Shown piece after piece: positions 1 through 12,014 of a DNA stretch of 64,000 nt. The first letter of the stretch is position 1; each line of letters starts with the position of its first letter. This stretch comes from Tolypeutes matacus (Eukaryota > Chordata > Mammalia > Cingulata > Chlamyphoridae). The DNA lies in contig JAKSZT010054565.1 in the NCBI GenBank assembly GCA_026826555.1, forward strand, positions 4,292,692 through 4,356,691, read 5' to 3'. Under the pieces are notes generated by a model. That model was not told the DNA's origin and did not search any database. It saw nothing but the letters and a program-made list of their open reading frames with translations. The translations under genes and the position numbers were made by a program.

Positions 1-112
1 ATGTCTGTTCATGTCACTGCTCTCAGTTCTTCTGGGTATATACCCAGTAGTGGTATTGCCGGGTCATGTGGCAAGTCTATATTCAACTTCTTTAGGAACT
101 GCCAAACAGTAG
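1..112 (-). mobile_element. L1 3' region fragment, antisense
   Basis: Positions 31-50 read tctgggtatatacccagtag, followed by a 'ggtattgccgggtcat' stretch and 'aactgccaaaca'. This is the well-known antisense reading of the end of LINE-1 ORF2. The fragment is cut by the window edge and has no long open frame, so it is a dead copy. Subfamily cannot be told by eye. Confidence 0.75.
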
Positions 113-429
113 AGGTCTGGGTTTTAGCTCAAGCATGGCAAGAAAAGCCCTAAGCATGGCTGCTGTGGTCTGGTGTCTGCCTGGAAAACCACACCACACC
201 ACCAGCGCCACCACTGCCACCTCTCCTCCTCTCCATCTCCAGGCGGTCCAACTGGGGGAACAGCACTCTGACAAGGGCTTAGCTCCTCTGGTTGTTCCCT
301 AACCCAGAGTCACTTCTAGAAACCTTTAAATTGAAGTGTCCCATTACTTGCAGTCAGCCACAGTGTGACTGCACCACAGTATGTCCATTCATCCTACTGC
401 TGATGGCCATTTGGAGTGCTCCTGGTTTG
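113..429. other. Unassigned intergenic sequence
   Basis: I see no exon, RNA gene or recognised repeat here. Open frames on both strands are short and have no recognisable motif. Confidence 0.5.
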
Positions 430-790
430 GGGCAGTTATGTGTAGTGGTGCTGTCTAGCTTTTGGTAAACAGATATGCATGTGTTTCTGCCAGGAATATG
501 TCCAAGAGTGGCACTGCTGGTGCCTAGGGGATGCAGAGTGGATATTGCCAAATGGTGCTCCAAAGTGTGGCACCGAGTCCCACTGCTGTCGTTAGAGTTT
601 GAGCTCTGCTTGCTCTTCCTCCTTGGCAGCCCATGGGATTTTCCCATCGCTGCAATTTTGCACAGCGGTATCTCCCTGGGGTTTTGAGTTGCAATTTCCC
701 AATGATGAATGGCCTTGGGCACCTTTTCCTATGTTTACTGCTCTTTGAATGCCCCCTTCTATAATGTGTCTCTTTAAGGCTTCTGTTGTC
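430..790 (-). mobile_element. Diverged L1 3' fragment, antisense
   Basis: The order of landmarks matches an old L1 read backwards: 'caggaatatgtccaagagtg' near 490, 'gatattgccaaatggt' near 541, then 'ggtatctccctggggttt' near 666. Divergence is much higher than in the 1-112 copy, which points to an older insertion. The open frames crossing it are remnants or chance. Confidence 0.6.
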
Positions 791-799
791 TAAGTTCTT

Positions 800-2510
800 T
801 CTCAGCAATAGGTTCCAAGGTCAATTTTAAAACTTAGGAACCTGACCGTCAACGCTGACAGATGTGTCTGTCCATCCTCCCCTCCCCTCCTCTTGGGTCT
901 GTTGGGAGACAGGGAACCTCTGCCATGGACCCAGTCAGGACTGCCTCCTCACTGAGCTCTGGGCGAGGCTGTGCTACCCCAGACCTGGCCCTTCTCTGGT
1001 TCACCCGCCCATGGGGTCCTCCATTCTCACCACCTGCCTGAGCTGAGTCCAAGTGCCCTGGCCCCAGGAGGCTTCCACGTCCTTTCGTCCACACAGAACT
1101 CTTCCCACCTTGAGCTCCTGCTGTCCCAAGTTGCAACCTTTCTATGATCTAATTCCCTAGTGTTCTTGACACGGCCTTTCCTTCTCTTGTAGCAGTTTAT
1201 CCTGCAGTTGTCTCTCCAGGAACAAGGCTGTGGCTGCCCCTCCCTGGTCCCCAAAGCAGGACATCTCTGTGGGCTGGACTCAACGAGTTGGAGCCCAGAA
1301 AGACTGAGGAGGCCTGGGCAGCTTAGGAACAGGTGGAGGGGGGTCTCTAACCACCGCCCACCTGCTGCTGGCCTGGCCCAGGTGGTAGCCGACTCGGCAC
1401 CTCTACCCAGAAGGAACAGCTGCCCACTGGCCTCGGCGCTCCTACCTGTCCCACCCCACCCAGTGCCTTGTTCTCCTCTCCCAAGGACCCTGCCCAGGAG
1501 GAACCTGGAACCCAAAGTGCTCCGAGACTCTGTCCTCACTCTGACCACACACTCAGCCACTCCAGAGCATCCCTGAGCAAGAGAATCTAAACAATGCCTT
1601 GAAAACCAATCATTCTTTCTATAGATTTGTTACACACTCACACACGCACAGACACACACAAACAATAACAAGAACCATGCCAGCTTGGGAGAGACGATGT
1701 CAGTGTAAGTCATACATGGGGCATTTTTCTTCACAGTTTTGATAACATTTATTCACAGAACATTTAACACTTGAAGACAGCTTTCCCTTTCTTTTTTTAA
1801 AGGTTTTTTTTTTTTTTTTCCATTAAAATCGATCAACAGAACAGAAAACTCGATGTGCCAACAGGAAAGCCTGACACAAGAACTCCGGGCTGACAGCCAT
1901 ATGTCTCTGCAGGAAGCTGACTGTGTGCTTGTCCAGGTCTGGGCCTCTCGGGGCAGCCATGCCAGTGGTGATGAACTGGACCCCATCTCCCGGCCCCTTT
2001 GTCCTACAGACAAATGGCCGTCCAGGGCCGGGGAGAAGCTACCAAGCTCTTTTCCACTCCTGCTGCCCCCACACTTTCCCAGGGAGATCCCGGCCTGGGG
2101 CCTGCCCTCCTCTGGGCTCTGATTTGTTGCACTGGCTCACGATCAGCGAGGCCAGGTCAGGGGATGTTTCACTCTATATTAAAAATAAAAGCCAGAATTC
2201 ATGCAGGGGGTATTTGACTGTCAGAGATGGATTTCTGTTTTGCCCCATAGGTTTGTTCTCATCCCATTCACTTGCTCCCCAATCCCACTCATCCGCCCTA
2301 CCCCTGTTCTGGCCCTTATTGTCCCCTACCAGCCTCCTTCTGGTTCTCATCAATAACCTCTTCTCAACACCAATGTCACTTCATCTCAGGAAAATTCCAG
2401 GCTGCTCTTACCTGAGTCTAAAATCACACATGGATTTGGCCTTCTTTCATTTATTCTTTACTTCATTCATTCAAAAAACAACTGCTGGAGATTAACTTCT
2501 CATAGGGCTT
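800..2510. other. Repeat-poor intergenic stretch
   Basis: Moderately GC-rich from 860 to 1560, then AT-richer. It holds a short CA-rich patch (1630-1665) and a long T tract (about 1805-1820). Open frames of 177 aa (minus) and 190 aa (plus) show no domain, signal peptide or known motif and overlap other frames, so I do not call them genes. Confidence 0.5.
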
Positions 2511-2535
2511 ATAGATGATTGATAGATGGGTAGGT

Positions 2536-2589
<54 letters not shown>

Positions 2590-2674
2590 GTGATAGGTAG
2601 ATGATAGAGATAGATGATAATAGATGATAGATAGATAGATAGAAAGATAGACAGAGACAGGCAGGCAGGCAGGC
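2511..2674. repeat. Compound microsatellite (GATA)n-(GA)n-(GATA)n-(GGCA)n
   Basis: Blocks of GATA and GATG units flank an uninterrupted GA run at about 2549-2586, and the array ends in GGCA units at 2660-2674. Several motif types in one array suggest slippage built on an older GATA array. Likely polymorphic in length. Confidence 0.95.
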
Positions 2675-2739
2675 AACTACCACAAATTCATGAAATGACA
2701 GAGGCAATGAGACAGAACACTGTGGTAGAGAGTGACCAA

Positions 2740-2880
2740 GGTTATAGTATATTCGATGATGACAAAGGATCAGTTGTATGAAGGTCTGGGGGAAGGGCAT
2801 TTTAGGAACAAGGGATAGCACATGCAAAGGCCCTGAGGTGAGAGCAAATTTGATGTGTTAAAAAAAACAGAGGCAAAATA
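2740..2880 (-). mobile_element. L2 fragment, antisense
   Basis: 'ggtctgggggaagggcattt' near 2783 and 'gcaaaggccctgaggtgaga' near 2824 match the reverse complement of the LINE-2 region that normally reads 'cctcagggcctttgca...'. Short and diverged. Confidence 0.6.
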
Positions 2881-3229
2881 TGTATGAGTGCCTTCCATGT
2901 GCCACTTAATGTCCAAATCTCCCTCATATGAGAATATTCCTCATCTAGGTTAGAGATGATATATTCTTAATTTGACCTCATTTTTATGCTATTGAATTCT
3001 GCTGGGTTGAATATAATTGGTAAGACCAGAGCAGTTTAGGCCAAACACCAATTTGTTGTTTTTCAAGATAAAAGAATTATGGATTCCTTGTTTGGGGATT
3101 AGTTTACATTAGTGAAATGAAAACTTGGAGTCATCTTGTTCCCTCTCTGTCTCACAGACCCCACATCTGTTCTCTTAGGTAAACCAGTGGATTGCCCCTC
3201 AGAATATTTCCCAACCTTGACGACATCTC

Positions 3230-3640
3230 CCATCTGTATCCAAGTTGGTTAAGTCCAGCAGCCTCTTCACAGGTCTCCCCATCCTAGTTGACCACAACAT
3301 GGCAGCCAGTTCTTCCTTTTAAATTGTGAGTCAGATAATACTACTGTGCTCAAAACCCTCTGAAGGCTCCCATTCACTCCACAAATGAGCCAAAGTCTTA
3401 CTGTGGCCCAGAGACCCTCCCTGATCTGGCCCACACCATTTCCTGACTCTATCTCCTACCCCTCTCTCCCTCACTTACTCCTCTCCAGCCCCCTTGACCC
3501 GCTCCACCCCTGGAACATATCAGGCCCATGGTTGCCTCAGGGCCTTTGCATTGGTCATGATCTCTGCCTGCTTTTAATTTGTCTTTCCACTAGGATGTAA
3601 AAGGGATTTGTTTCACTTTTTTCCACTGATGGCAAATAGT
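3230..3640 (+). mobile_element. L2 3' portion, sense
   Basis: Landmarks run in sense order: 'tgtgctcaaaaccctctgaa' near 3345, 'ccctgatctggcccacacca' near 3419, 'cctcagggcctttgcattgg' near 3535. The protein-like open frame over 3385-3600 is a by-product of this LINE-2 copy. Confidence 0.75.
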
Positions 3641-3776
3641 GGGCACTCTAGAATTAGAGGCTCCCTGAATGAACTATTTGCTTGTGCATTTCTAGGGTAT
3701 GTATGGATTTCATGGTGTGCATTTCAGACTTGGGTTCAGCTATCAGGAGATAACAGTGTGCACCAGGGATTAAACC

Positions 3777-4131
3777 TTTTTTTTTTTTTTTTTTAACTTT
3801 CAGTCCCTTTAATTAGGTGCTCAGAGGAAAGGGAGGATGGCAGGTGGGGATGGGGAGGGAGATGCTTCCTGAATCCCATTCAGCAACGAGTCAATCCTCA
3901 TCTTCCAGCAGCTGGATCTTGTTGGGGTCAAAGCAATTGGATTCTCTGATGAGGAAGCCATTAGCTTCTTGGTACTTCACAAGTCTCTTCCCGCCAGGCC
4001 TACTCCCACATCCTGTAGTCATGCAGGTAAGCCACAAAGTGCTGCCAATGATAAGGACAGTGGAGAAGCCAGTGAGTGCTGCCATGTGCCAGATGCTGTT
4101 CTGCATCGTCTGGATTTCCTCTTTCAAGTTT
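3777..4131 (-). pseudogene. Processed retrocopy of an unidentified small membrane-protein mRNA
   Basis: Read on the minus strand this looks like the 3' part of an mRNA. It has an open frame ending in TGA at 3891-3893, a 3' UTR of about 97 bases, an ATTAAA signal (complement of 3808-3813), and 14 bases later an A tail (T tract 3777-3794). The frame gives about 78 residues with a hydrophobic stretch (HMAALTGFSTVLIIGSTLWL) and an acidic C-terminus (LLEDED). The first codon of the open stretch is TTG, so the N-terminus is probably missing through 5' truncation. I do not recognise the parent gene. No clean target-site duplication was found. It adjoins a MIR at about 4140. An intronless copy with its own tail is best called a processed pseudogene, but a retained coding frame cannot be excluded. 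Confidence 0.6.
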
Positions 4132-4139
4132 CAAAACCA

Positions 4140-4300
4140 TTGTCTGGAGGAAAGGCAAGAATTATTTCCCCCTATTTTATAGATGAGGAAACTGAGGCAT
4201 AGGCAGGATAAGTGATTTGCCTGTGGGCACTAAGTTGGCATTTTTAGATTGCTGGAATCCAACACAGGAGTCCGACCCCAAACTACTGCCCTAAATCCTG
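4140..4300 (-). mobile_element. MIR SINE, antisense
   Basis: 'attttatagatgaggaaact' near 4173, then 'gaggcataggcaggataagt', is the reverse of the MIR core and 3' region. The downstream half is diverged. Confidence 0.75.
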
Positions 4301-4530
4301 GCCCATTTCCTCATCCCCAGAGTGGAAGGGATCTGGTAGTGGGATGTGGACCGGGTACACCTCTGGGCTGGTTTTTCCCAGGTCTCTGACCAAAGGCCCA
4401 GAGAATCTTTGCTAGTCATTGTTGTTGCCCACAGGATGGACAAGAACAAGCAGGTCCCCTGCAGGTGCCTCTGTTAAAACTGGCCAATGCTCTCTGGAAT
4501 GAGCAAAGGAATCTGCCCTGAGCAGTGGTG

Positions 4531-4968
4531 CACCAGTCTGCTAGGCTGCCGAAAGCAATATACCAGAAAAAGGTTGGCTTTTACAATGGGGGATTTTATT
4601 ATCTTACAGTTCTGCAGCCATGAAAATGTCCAAATCAAGGCATCATCAAGACGATACCTTCTTCCTGAAGACTGGCTACCAGCAATCCTGGACTACTCTG
4701 TCATATGGCAAGGCGTATGGTGTCATCTGCTCGTCTCTCCCTTCTCTTCTGGGTTTCGTTGCTTCCACCTTCTTGCTTCTGTGGCTTTCTCCCTCTTCAT
4801 CTGAATTTCATTGGCTTATAAAGGATTAAGACCCACCCTGAAAGACGGGTCACAACTTAAAATCCTACTCACCAAAAGATCCTACTTAGGGTGGGTCCAC
4901 ACCCACAGAAATGGATTAACTTTAAGAACATACTTTTCTGGGATTCATAGAGCTTCAAACTATTACTA
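4531..4968 (-). mobile_element. MaLR-type solo LTR, antisense
   Basis: Read backwards it has the layout of an ERVL-MaLR LTR: 'ggattttattatcttacagt' near 4591, 'aggattaagacccaccctga' near 4822, 'gggtccacacccacagaaat' near 4892. It shares 'gtccaaatcaaggcatcatc' with the elements at 13183 and 30567, so the three belong to one subfamily. No internal retroviral region is attached. Confidence 0.7.
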
Positions 4969-5191
4969 GTGGTTCGGCTGGTTCCCTGACCCTCTGATCC
5001 TTAAGCAGGAAGGAGCTTCTAGGGATATGGGAAGCAGAGGGGCAAAGCCTGATGGTCCCTCTGGGAGAGAAGGAAAGGCCTAGAGTAGAGTGGATAGAGT
5101 TTGACCGAAGGCTTTCCAAATAATTACAGTGCTTTAGTTCTGGCACTGTTCAGTGTTCCCCTTGCCAAATCCACACCTTTCCTGCAGGGAA

Positions 5192-5237
5192 AAGTTAGAG
5201 GCCCTCTCACACCCAAGTTAGAGGCCCTCTTACACCC
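5192..5237. repeat. Two-copy 23-bp tandem duplication
   Basis: The units at 5192-5214 and 5215-5237 differ at one base (aagttagaggccctct then C or T, then acaccc). Probably a single slippage or replication event. Confidence 0.9.
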
Positions 5238-5399
5238 TTTGGCTCAATGCCTGTCATAGGCCATTGCCTCTTCCCTCTCTCTGAACTTTAGAGTCAGAGA
5301 ATGGAAGACGGAGGGACTGAGGCTCCCCACACACAGGCAGGCTGCTCAGCCACCCCTGCCGTACTCTGCCAGCTCTGGCCCACCTCTCCCAGTAGCCCA

Positions 5400-5880
5400 G
5401 GGCCATTTAGAAGGGCATTCTTTTCCATCAAGTATAAATTTTCTCATTTAATCTGTTATACCTAAATTTCCGTTCTAAAGAATTTTTATTCTGAGAAACA
5501 AGTTGATTTCTCTATTGAAGGATTCCACTGTAATTAAACTGATTGCTGAAAAAGACATCATTCTTCTTTTAATAAGGCAATTTGCATATTCAATAACTTT
5601 AGACTCACTTACTGGAAGACAGTTTGAAAGTTTGTTTGTATGCTCTCTCACTCAAATGTTTTCAGATTGTCTTACCTCGTTTCCATTAGCATGGTGATAA
5701 TTGAAGGAAAATACAAGGGAAAATTTCTTTTAATAAAAAATATACTTACTTTGTTTTGAAACATGGTGCAATTAATGGACCACAGAGCTGCTAAAGAAGA
5801 ATATCTTTTCAAGCAGCGATTTCTTTGCAGGCTACTTGTAATTTCATAATCATAAACTGAACTCTGCCATCTAGCTAGAC
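5400..5880. promoter_or_regulatory. Candidate conserved noncoding element
   Basis: About 480 bases without any repeat signature and AT-rich. It carries an exact POU octamer ATTTGCAT (5580-5587), a TAATTA homeodomain core (5531-5536) and a further 'caattaatgg' near 5769. The small plus-strand frame at 5503-5697 has no protein-like character. Regulatory function is inferred from composition and motifs only. Confidence 0.4.
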
Positions 5881-6429
5881 TTGGAGGGGCACAAGAGAAA
5901 TTTGGAACTCAAAGAATGGCAGCAAGTGAGAGCACAGAGGCTGCAGGGCATGAGGGCAGAGGGGCTGGGGTGCTCTCTCTGCCTCCAGAAGGAATGCTTT
6001 GACGGTTAAGATAAAAATCGAATCAATTATATCTCCCCCCGACTCAACAGCCGGGGCCTTTCTTGCTGGTCGTGATGCTTCTGCACCAAAGGTGCTCCAG
6101 GGCCTTGCAGACCTTCCTGCCCCATTTCATCTTGCTTGCCAGTCATTCAAGCACTCAGAATTAACGGTGTGGATGGAAAGGTGGGCCAAGACGCCGGAAC
6201 CTGGCTGAATGGCTGAGGCTTTCGTCCACTGCCGTTACAGTATGTGAAGCCACCTCCCTGGCATGATCACCCAAGATGAGTTCTGGAGAAGAGCACCCTA
6301 AGAACCAAGGCAGGCTGTTTTTCTGCTGGGTTTGGAACCTCGTGTGCAGCTCAGAGGAGATGTGGCTCCAGGACTCGCCATCAGTGACAACACCTGAGAC
6401 CACGGCACGGGACACTTCACATCCACAAG

Positions 6430-7040
6430 GACAACTATTCTTTCAAAAACTGAAACTGCCAATGCAGAGAAATTGGAACTCTTGTGCATTGTTGGTGGGA
6501 AACAGTGTGGTGGTTCCTCAAAAAGTTAAATATAAAACTACCATATAATCCAGCAATTCCATCCATAGGGATAGACCCAAATTAAGTAAAAACAGGGACC
6601 CAGATAGTTGCACACCTGTGTTTATAGAAGCATTATTCACAAGAGCCAAAAGGTGGAAACAATAGCCATCCTTCGACAGACGAATGGATAAACAAAATGT
6701 GATGCATACAATACATGGAATATTATTTGGTCATAAAAAGAATGAAACTCTGGAATATGCTGCAACATGGATGAACTGTGAAGACATTATGCTGAGTAAT
6801 ATATGCAAGGCATGTAACGACAAATACTGTATGATGTCACTTATATGCTATATGTAGACGTAGAAATTCATAGAGACAAAAATAGGCTAGCGGGCATCAG
6901 GGGCTTAGAGGATGAAGGAGGGAGGAGTATTGCTTTAAAAAGGGACAGAGCATGGCATAGACTTAGTGAGGTTGCAGGTATGGTGGGAGCATCTGAAAAA
7001 GAGCCAGTTAAGTTTATTTGCTTATTTATTTTTAAATAAA
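6430..7040 (+). mobile_element. L1 3' end, sense
   Basis: 'tgcattgttggtgggaaaca' near 6485, 'caattccatccatagggata' near 6554 and 'gacgaatggataaacaaaat' near 6680 follow the end of LINE-1 ORF2 in sense. A diverged 3' UTR with 'atagagacaaaaatagg' runs to about 7040. Frameshifted and 5'-truncated. Confidence 0.85.
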
Positions 7041-9084
7041 GGTGCTTAATATTTGCCTACTAGTGGAATTCATTGGGTAAAAAGGGGCTCATCCTTTGGC
7101 AATCTGAACTCTTGCAGAAAAAATAAATTGATTCCTTAATTTCCTCCAGGGGCTGGGGAGAGTCTCCAGATAAAAGCCTCCGATTGGCTGTCCCTTGGGG
7201 AACTTCCATCTCTTGCATTTACTCTCTGCTCACATGTTGTCCTGAACCAAGAGAAGCTGCCAAAGACCAGAGTTGCTGGTAACAAAGAAGTTCATCTCTG
7301 GCCTGCAAGTGAAGAGCCAATGAAGAAACAGGGTCAGGCTTACTGGTTTTCAAGCGAGGCAATTCTCTGCTTGTCTCTCCTTGGTGTTTTCAATGTCTGC
7401 TTAGAGTAATATTAAATAATATTATTTTAAATACGTATAAGATTTAAATAATATTTTAAATTAAATAAAATAATGTTAAACCTCTGGACTGAGAGACTGT
7501 CCTCTCTCAGCCCAGTGGCTCTCCCATTTCTAGCAGTCTAGACTGGGAAGTGTTGTATTTTGGGAGGTGGTGGGGGGTGGCAGTTTTGATTTTGAGATAT
7601 GTCTCTCCATGTGTTCAAATAGAGGATTGGATTTATAAAATAGGTGGGGAAACACTTCAACTGGCCTGGAGACCCGGCCTTGTTTCAGTCAGATTATGTC
7701 AGCCCTCAGGATTCTTTAGCATTCCTGCCACCCAGACTTGCCAATTATATATCAGGAAGGATCAGTGTCCTAGTGGGTTCAAGGCTGGGACAAAACCTGG
7801 GGACAAGAGTTGCAGGATCCCAGAAGGCTGGGGTACGTGGGGTGGCATGGGGGTTGGGGCAGAACAGAATGGATTTTCTTTGTTCAGTGGCCTTAAATCT
7901 AGGTTGAGTCCACCCTCCATCCCTACCTAAGATGTGCTGAAAACCTTGAGCTTGCTGATGGCAGCCAGGGTCTCCTCTGGTCCTTTGAGGTGATCACGAT
8001 AATAAGCTCAGGGCTCAGGGGCTTTTGGTGTTTGCAGTGTCCCACATGGAATTCAGGCACTCTGCTCACTCTGATTTCTAGCTTTAGCTCCAGTTGTTTT
8101 GTAATGCAATCCCAAAAGGGTGAATTTGGACAATTGCAGCTTGGCCATTTTGAGCACATATGCTAGAACTAAGTCTTTTTGGCTCGGCTGTAGCCTGAAT
8201 CCAATGAAAATGACAGATAATGCAGCGCTCTGTGTGCCTGCCAAAAAAGAGGATATTTCCCATGAGATAGCACCTGGTGATGCAGAAATAGACACTATAG
8301 ATCTGTGATTGGCTGGTACATACCAGCATTCATATCTAGTCTGTATTATCAACCCCACAAGATCACATCCTTATAATCACAGCAACAATGGCATGCACAA
8401 AAATTACTGCAGCAAAAGGGAAAAAAAATACTACATCAATTATGTCAATTATGTGCTAGTACTGTTCCCCCCTCGCAGTTTCAACACGGAGAAAAGGTGG
8501 CATCTATCTCTGATCTAATTATTCACATGCTTATTCGTGGATCTTTTTCGTTTTTCACTCTTCTCTTTTACACGCAGAGATAAAGGAGCTCTCTTTTAGA
8601 AACACACCATGGAATCAAACATACTTACACACATATGGGACTTACATTTTAGCCATTGAATACTCAGTTACTTGAGAGTGAAGCACCGGTGCCTCTTGTG
8701 TTGGTGGGAAGCGATGGGAGGGCTGTGTACCCTGATGACCTTACCTTAGCACACAAATGCCATCAGCCTCTAGAAGTGTCATAAATTAAGCTGCTATTTA
8801 AACCCTGGTTCTAGTCAAAGAGTCCAAATTTCCAAGGTGCCTTTAATGACTCTCTGCTTGGTGACAATGAAGTATTTCTTTAACAGACTGCCACTGTGTA
8901 AACATAAAAAGATTGTTGGCTAGTTTCCCTTTCTTTCCTCCTTCCTGCTTTCTTTGGCCCCCCCCCCCCCCACCCCTGGTGTTTACCTTTTCTCATTATC
9001 CCTTTCTGCAGTTCCTCTTTTTCCTTTCTCTTTAGAGATGCAATGTGACTTGGAGAACCAGGAGTCTACACTCGCGCAACGAGA
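7041..9084. other. Intergenic stretch, mostly unassigned
   Basis: It holds an AT-only patch (7405-7480) rich in 'aaataatatt' units and a C run at about 8958-8971. Open frames up to 126 aa show no motif. No exon with matching splice signals was seen. 7910-8520 is repeat-free but lacks a convincing motif cluster. Confidence 0.5.
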
Positions 9085-9240
9085 CCTGGGATTCTGGCAG
9101 CCTGCGTTCGAGTCCTGCTTCACTTCCTGGGTGACCCCTGTGAAACCCAGATCCCTCTGCAGCCCCTCTGTCATCTCATCTTTAAAGCGGGGGTGCTTGA
9201 ATTAGATGTCCTCCAAGTCCCTTCAAGCTCTCAGATTTGA
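9085..9240 (+). mobile_element. MIR SINE, sense
   Basis: 'gcctgcgttcgagtcctgct' near 9100 (MIR tRNA-like B-box region), then 'cacttcctgggtgacc' and 'catctttaaagcgggggt', match the MIR order. Confidence 0.6.
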
Positions 9241-9480
9241 AGGGAAGAGTAATTTACCTAAGCTTGCCAAGGCGGAAGGCGGTTTTGAAAGAGAAATACA
9301 AAATCATTAAGCAGATCAGTAAATTTGATAATGAATTGTTTCAATTAGATTCAGGTGGCAGCAGATGTTAAATTACTTTAGCAGAACACAGTTTCGAGGC
9401 TTGTGGTTTACTTTTCTCATTTAAATATATAGATACAAAAGGATAAATCACATTTCTCGTCCAGCTTGAAAAAAGCCCCT
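9240..9480. promoter_or_regulatory. Candidate conserved noncoding element
   Basis: Repeat-free and AT-rich. A CAGGTG E-box (9352-9357) and a CAGATG E-box (9362-9367) lie next to a 'caattag' homeodomain-like site (9342-9348). This close pairing is typical of developmental enhancers, but function here is inference. Confidence 0.35.
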
Positions 9481-10204
9481 ACTGTGCAGAGCCAGGTAGG
9501 CCTAAGTCGTGTTGGTCTGCGAGTTGACAGCCATGGGCCCCGTCCCCAGGTCTACCTGCTGAGTAGATGTGTGCCTGGCTGGAGCTGGCTCCTCTCTGTG
9601 TCTCGGGTTTCCCCGGATAAACGAGGGGTTGCATAGGCCCTGCTAAAAAGTACTGGGCTTCCTTGAATAGTGACCGACCTTCTCCAGATCCATTATATAT
9701 ATTTTAAATGTATTTGTGCTGGCACTGGACCCCTTTAGAGCACCAGACATGGTTCTCCCTTGCCTGGGGTAGAGGCACATGGTCTTCTGGGAAAGTCCAT
9801 GGTGATAATGGTGGTGGTTGAGGGGGGAAAGAGCTGGTGGGAGGTGGGCATTTCCTCCTGGCACCAATGGGGCTCAGAGCACCTGGGCAGGGGGCCTGAA
9901 GGTACCCCGTGCAGTCCCATGCTGATCGTGATCGCCATAGGGTCCTGCCCATCGGCCTGGTTGCCCCAGGGAGTGGCTCCACCCTGGGATCCAGGAGAGG
10001 AGGGAGGAAGGCATCCGGGCCCAGGAGACATCCTCTGTTTCCTTCCTTCTCAGATACCTGGTCCCCAGAAGCAAATCACCCTAGGGTCGGGCTCCAGCAC
10101 ATTTTCCTGGGTTAGGCAAAGTGCCAGTGGCACTGCCCACCCAGGAGGCCCCTTCTTCCCACCAGGCTCCCTGCCATGTGGCACATAACAAAACCCCACC
10201 AGGT
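9481..10204. other. GC-rich intergenic stretch
   Basis: Several overlapping open frames on both strands (up to 142 aa) arise because the DNA is GC-rich and poor in stop codons. None has a recognisable domain. No repeat family assigned. Confidence 0.45.
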
Positions 10205-10760
10205 CTGCTGAGCGCCGAGAAAACTGCCTCTTTAAGAACTTATCTCATATTTTCAGAAATTGACTGTGAAAATTCTAAGTAATGGTGTGACATGATCACA
10301 CTCACTTTCTGTAGTTAATCCTTCACGAGGGTCAGACGCCCCTCTCTTCTCAGTGGCTCATTTGATTGTCACCTAGCTTGCACAAAACCTCCCAGCCCCA
10401 AGCACTGTCTGGTGGGTTGACAGGCAGTCAGAGTGCTGAGCGCTGTGCAGGAATAACTGAATTAGAGAAAAGCTGCTGGCACTGTAATAAAGCGTTTAAT
10501 GGACAGACAGCCTCTCTTACCTTCCTTGGGGTAACACTAAATCCCTTTTTATTGTAGTTTGCACAGATGTTAGTGAGTTATCCATTTCTCTAATCATACT
10601 AGAAGTTGGCACATCCATCTTAAATAAGAAGGCCAGCCCACTCGCTTTTACAGAGTCCTTTTTCTAATAAACTTGTGTCAGTTTCAGGTCAGTTTTACCA
10701 ATACAAATAAAATTCAAACAAATAAAAAGTATATTGTCTCATGATGAGATTTATGTAATC
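10205..10760. promoter_or_regulatory. Candidate conserved noncoding element
   Basis: No repeat landmarks. AT-rich with 'aataaagcgtttaatggac' near 10486 and 'ctttttattgtag' near 10546, both resembling posterior HOX/CDX-type sites, and long stretches without low-complexity. Conservation cannot be tested here. Confidence 0.35.
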
Positions 10761-12014
10761 ATGTCCCTTAGGTCACTTTATATTTACACAGGGAGCTACA
10801 ACCTGCATAACCCTGGGCACAGCCTGGATTTCTCTCTGACGTAGGGATGCACACGCACATACACACAAATATACACCTGCGGAGTTTACAGTATCAGATC
10901 TCCCCAGGTCAGGATAGATCTTTTGGTGCAGACCAGGCCTCTTCTATGTGTGAAGGGGTGGGCCGGCCAGTGGGTGAGGGGCTCAGGTCGTCCCTGAAGC
11001 ATCCCCAAGAGGTCATCGTTGTCATGATGAGTTCTTTCTAATAAAATCTGCTCTTTTGCCAGCTCAACACTGTACACTGATCCTGGCATATGGACCACCC
11101 AAAGATCTTTTCAGCAAAAGCGAATTTTGGAAAAGAAGGTCACATTGCCAGGGGAAAAAATGTGTTTTTTTAAAAGGAAGGGGGGGTGGTGTAAAAAAAA
11201 ATCCTTCACCTCAAGGTGCTCCCAACTGCAACTTCTGTGGAAGCGGGAAAGGTCACCTGAAGTTCAGGCTAGGATAAATAATTGCTGTGGTGAGGGGTTC
11301 CTTTTCCCCTTTCCATGGAGTTGATGGGTTCACAGCGGTAGCTGGATCTTGATAGATTGGCAGACGCTGAAAGGAAACACTAAGCGCTGACCGGGGCAGG
11401 GCTGCACGTCAGTTCTCAGGGCTGAGGGTGGGCAGCTGAGGCTGCCGGGGTGGGTGAATGGCAGAGGCCGGGTGACAGAGCTGCCTCTGTCCCCGCAGAG
11501 AGCAGGGACAAGCGCTGGCCCTGGCATCGGCGCCGGGGTGGACTGGGCAGGGGGGACTCTCCAAATGCAGCTCAGGCCCGAGGCTGCTGCTCGCCTTTGT
11601 GCACACAAAATTACTGCTCTCTGGGGTCTCCCCCTGCATGTGAGAAGGTCTGTCTCTGTTGTGTTTCCCCGTCCAATCGTCTACTTCATAAATCAAAGGT
11701 GATAGGTGGTGCATTAACCATTTGTGTCCTGTTGCAAAATGGCAAATCTGCCACAGCAGCCATGATGGGGGAAGGAGAGAACACACTGGAGCTGCCCCTC
11801 ACCCTGGGTGCGAGAGACTGGGACAAGAGCCTAAATTCAGGCAGGGGTCTCAGAACCCTGAGTTCAATTTCTCACATACCCATTAACCTGGGAACACTGG
11901 GGTGCAGGGAAGGCAAAGTGACTTGCCAAAGGCCATCCATCCAGGGCATGGAGAAGCTTGGGCTGGGTCGAGAGGAGCTGGCTCCTAGCTCTGAGCTTCT
12001 TTACTTCCTTCATG
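10761..12014. other. Intergenic stretch with a GC-rich core
   Basis: 11380-11600 is GC-rich and includes 'gcctctgtccccgcag' at about 11484-11499, which looks like a 3' splice acceptor. No partner donor or coding exon supports it. The 220-aa frame from 11450 runs on into repeat sequence near 12015 and is probably chance. 11870-11945 may be a MIR relic. Confidence 0.4.

Noticed and set aside
1027..1560. 177-aa minus-strand frame
   Set aside because: Low-complexity GC-rich composition and no domain.
2492..2827. 111-aa frame rich in Ser/Leu
   Set aside because: It is the GATA/GA microsatellite translated in reverse.
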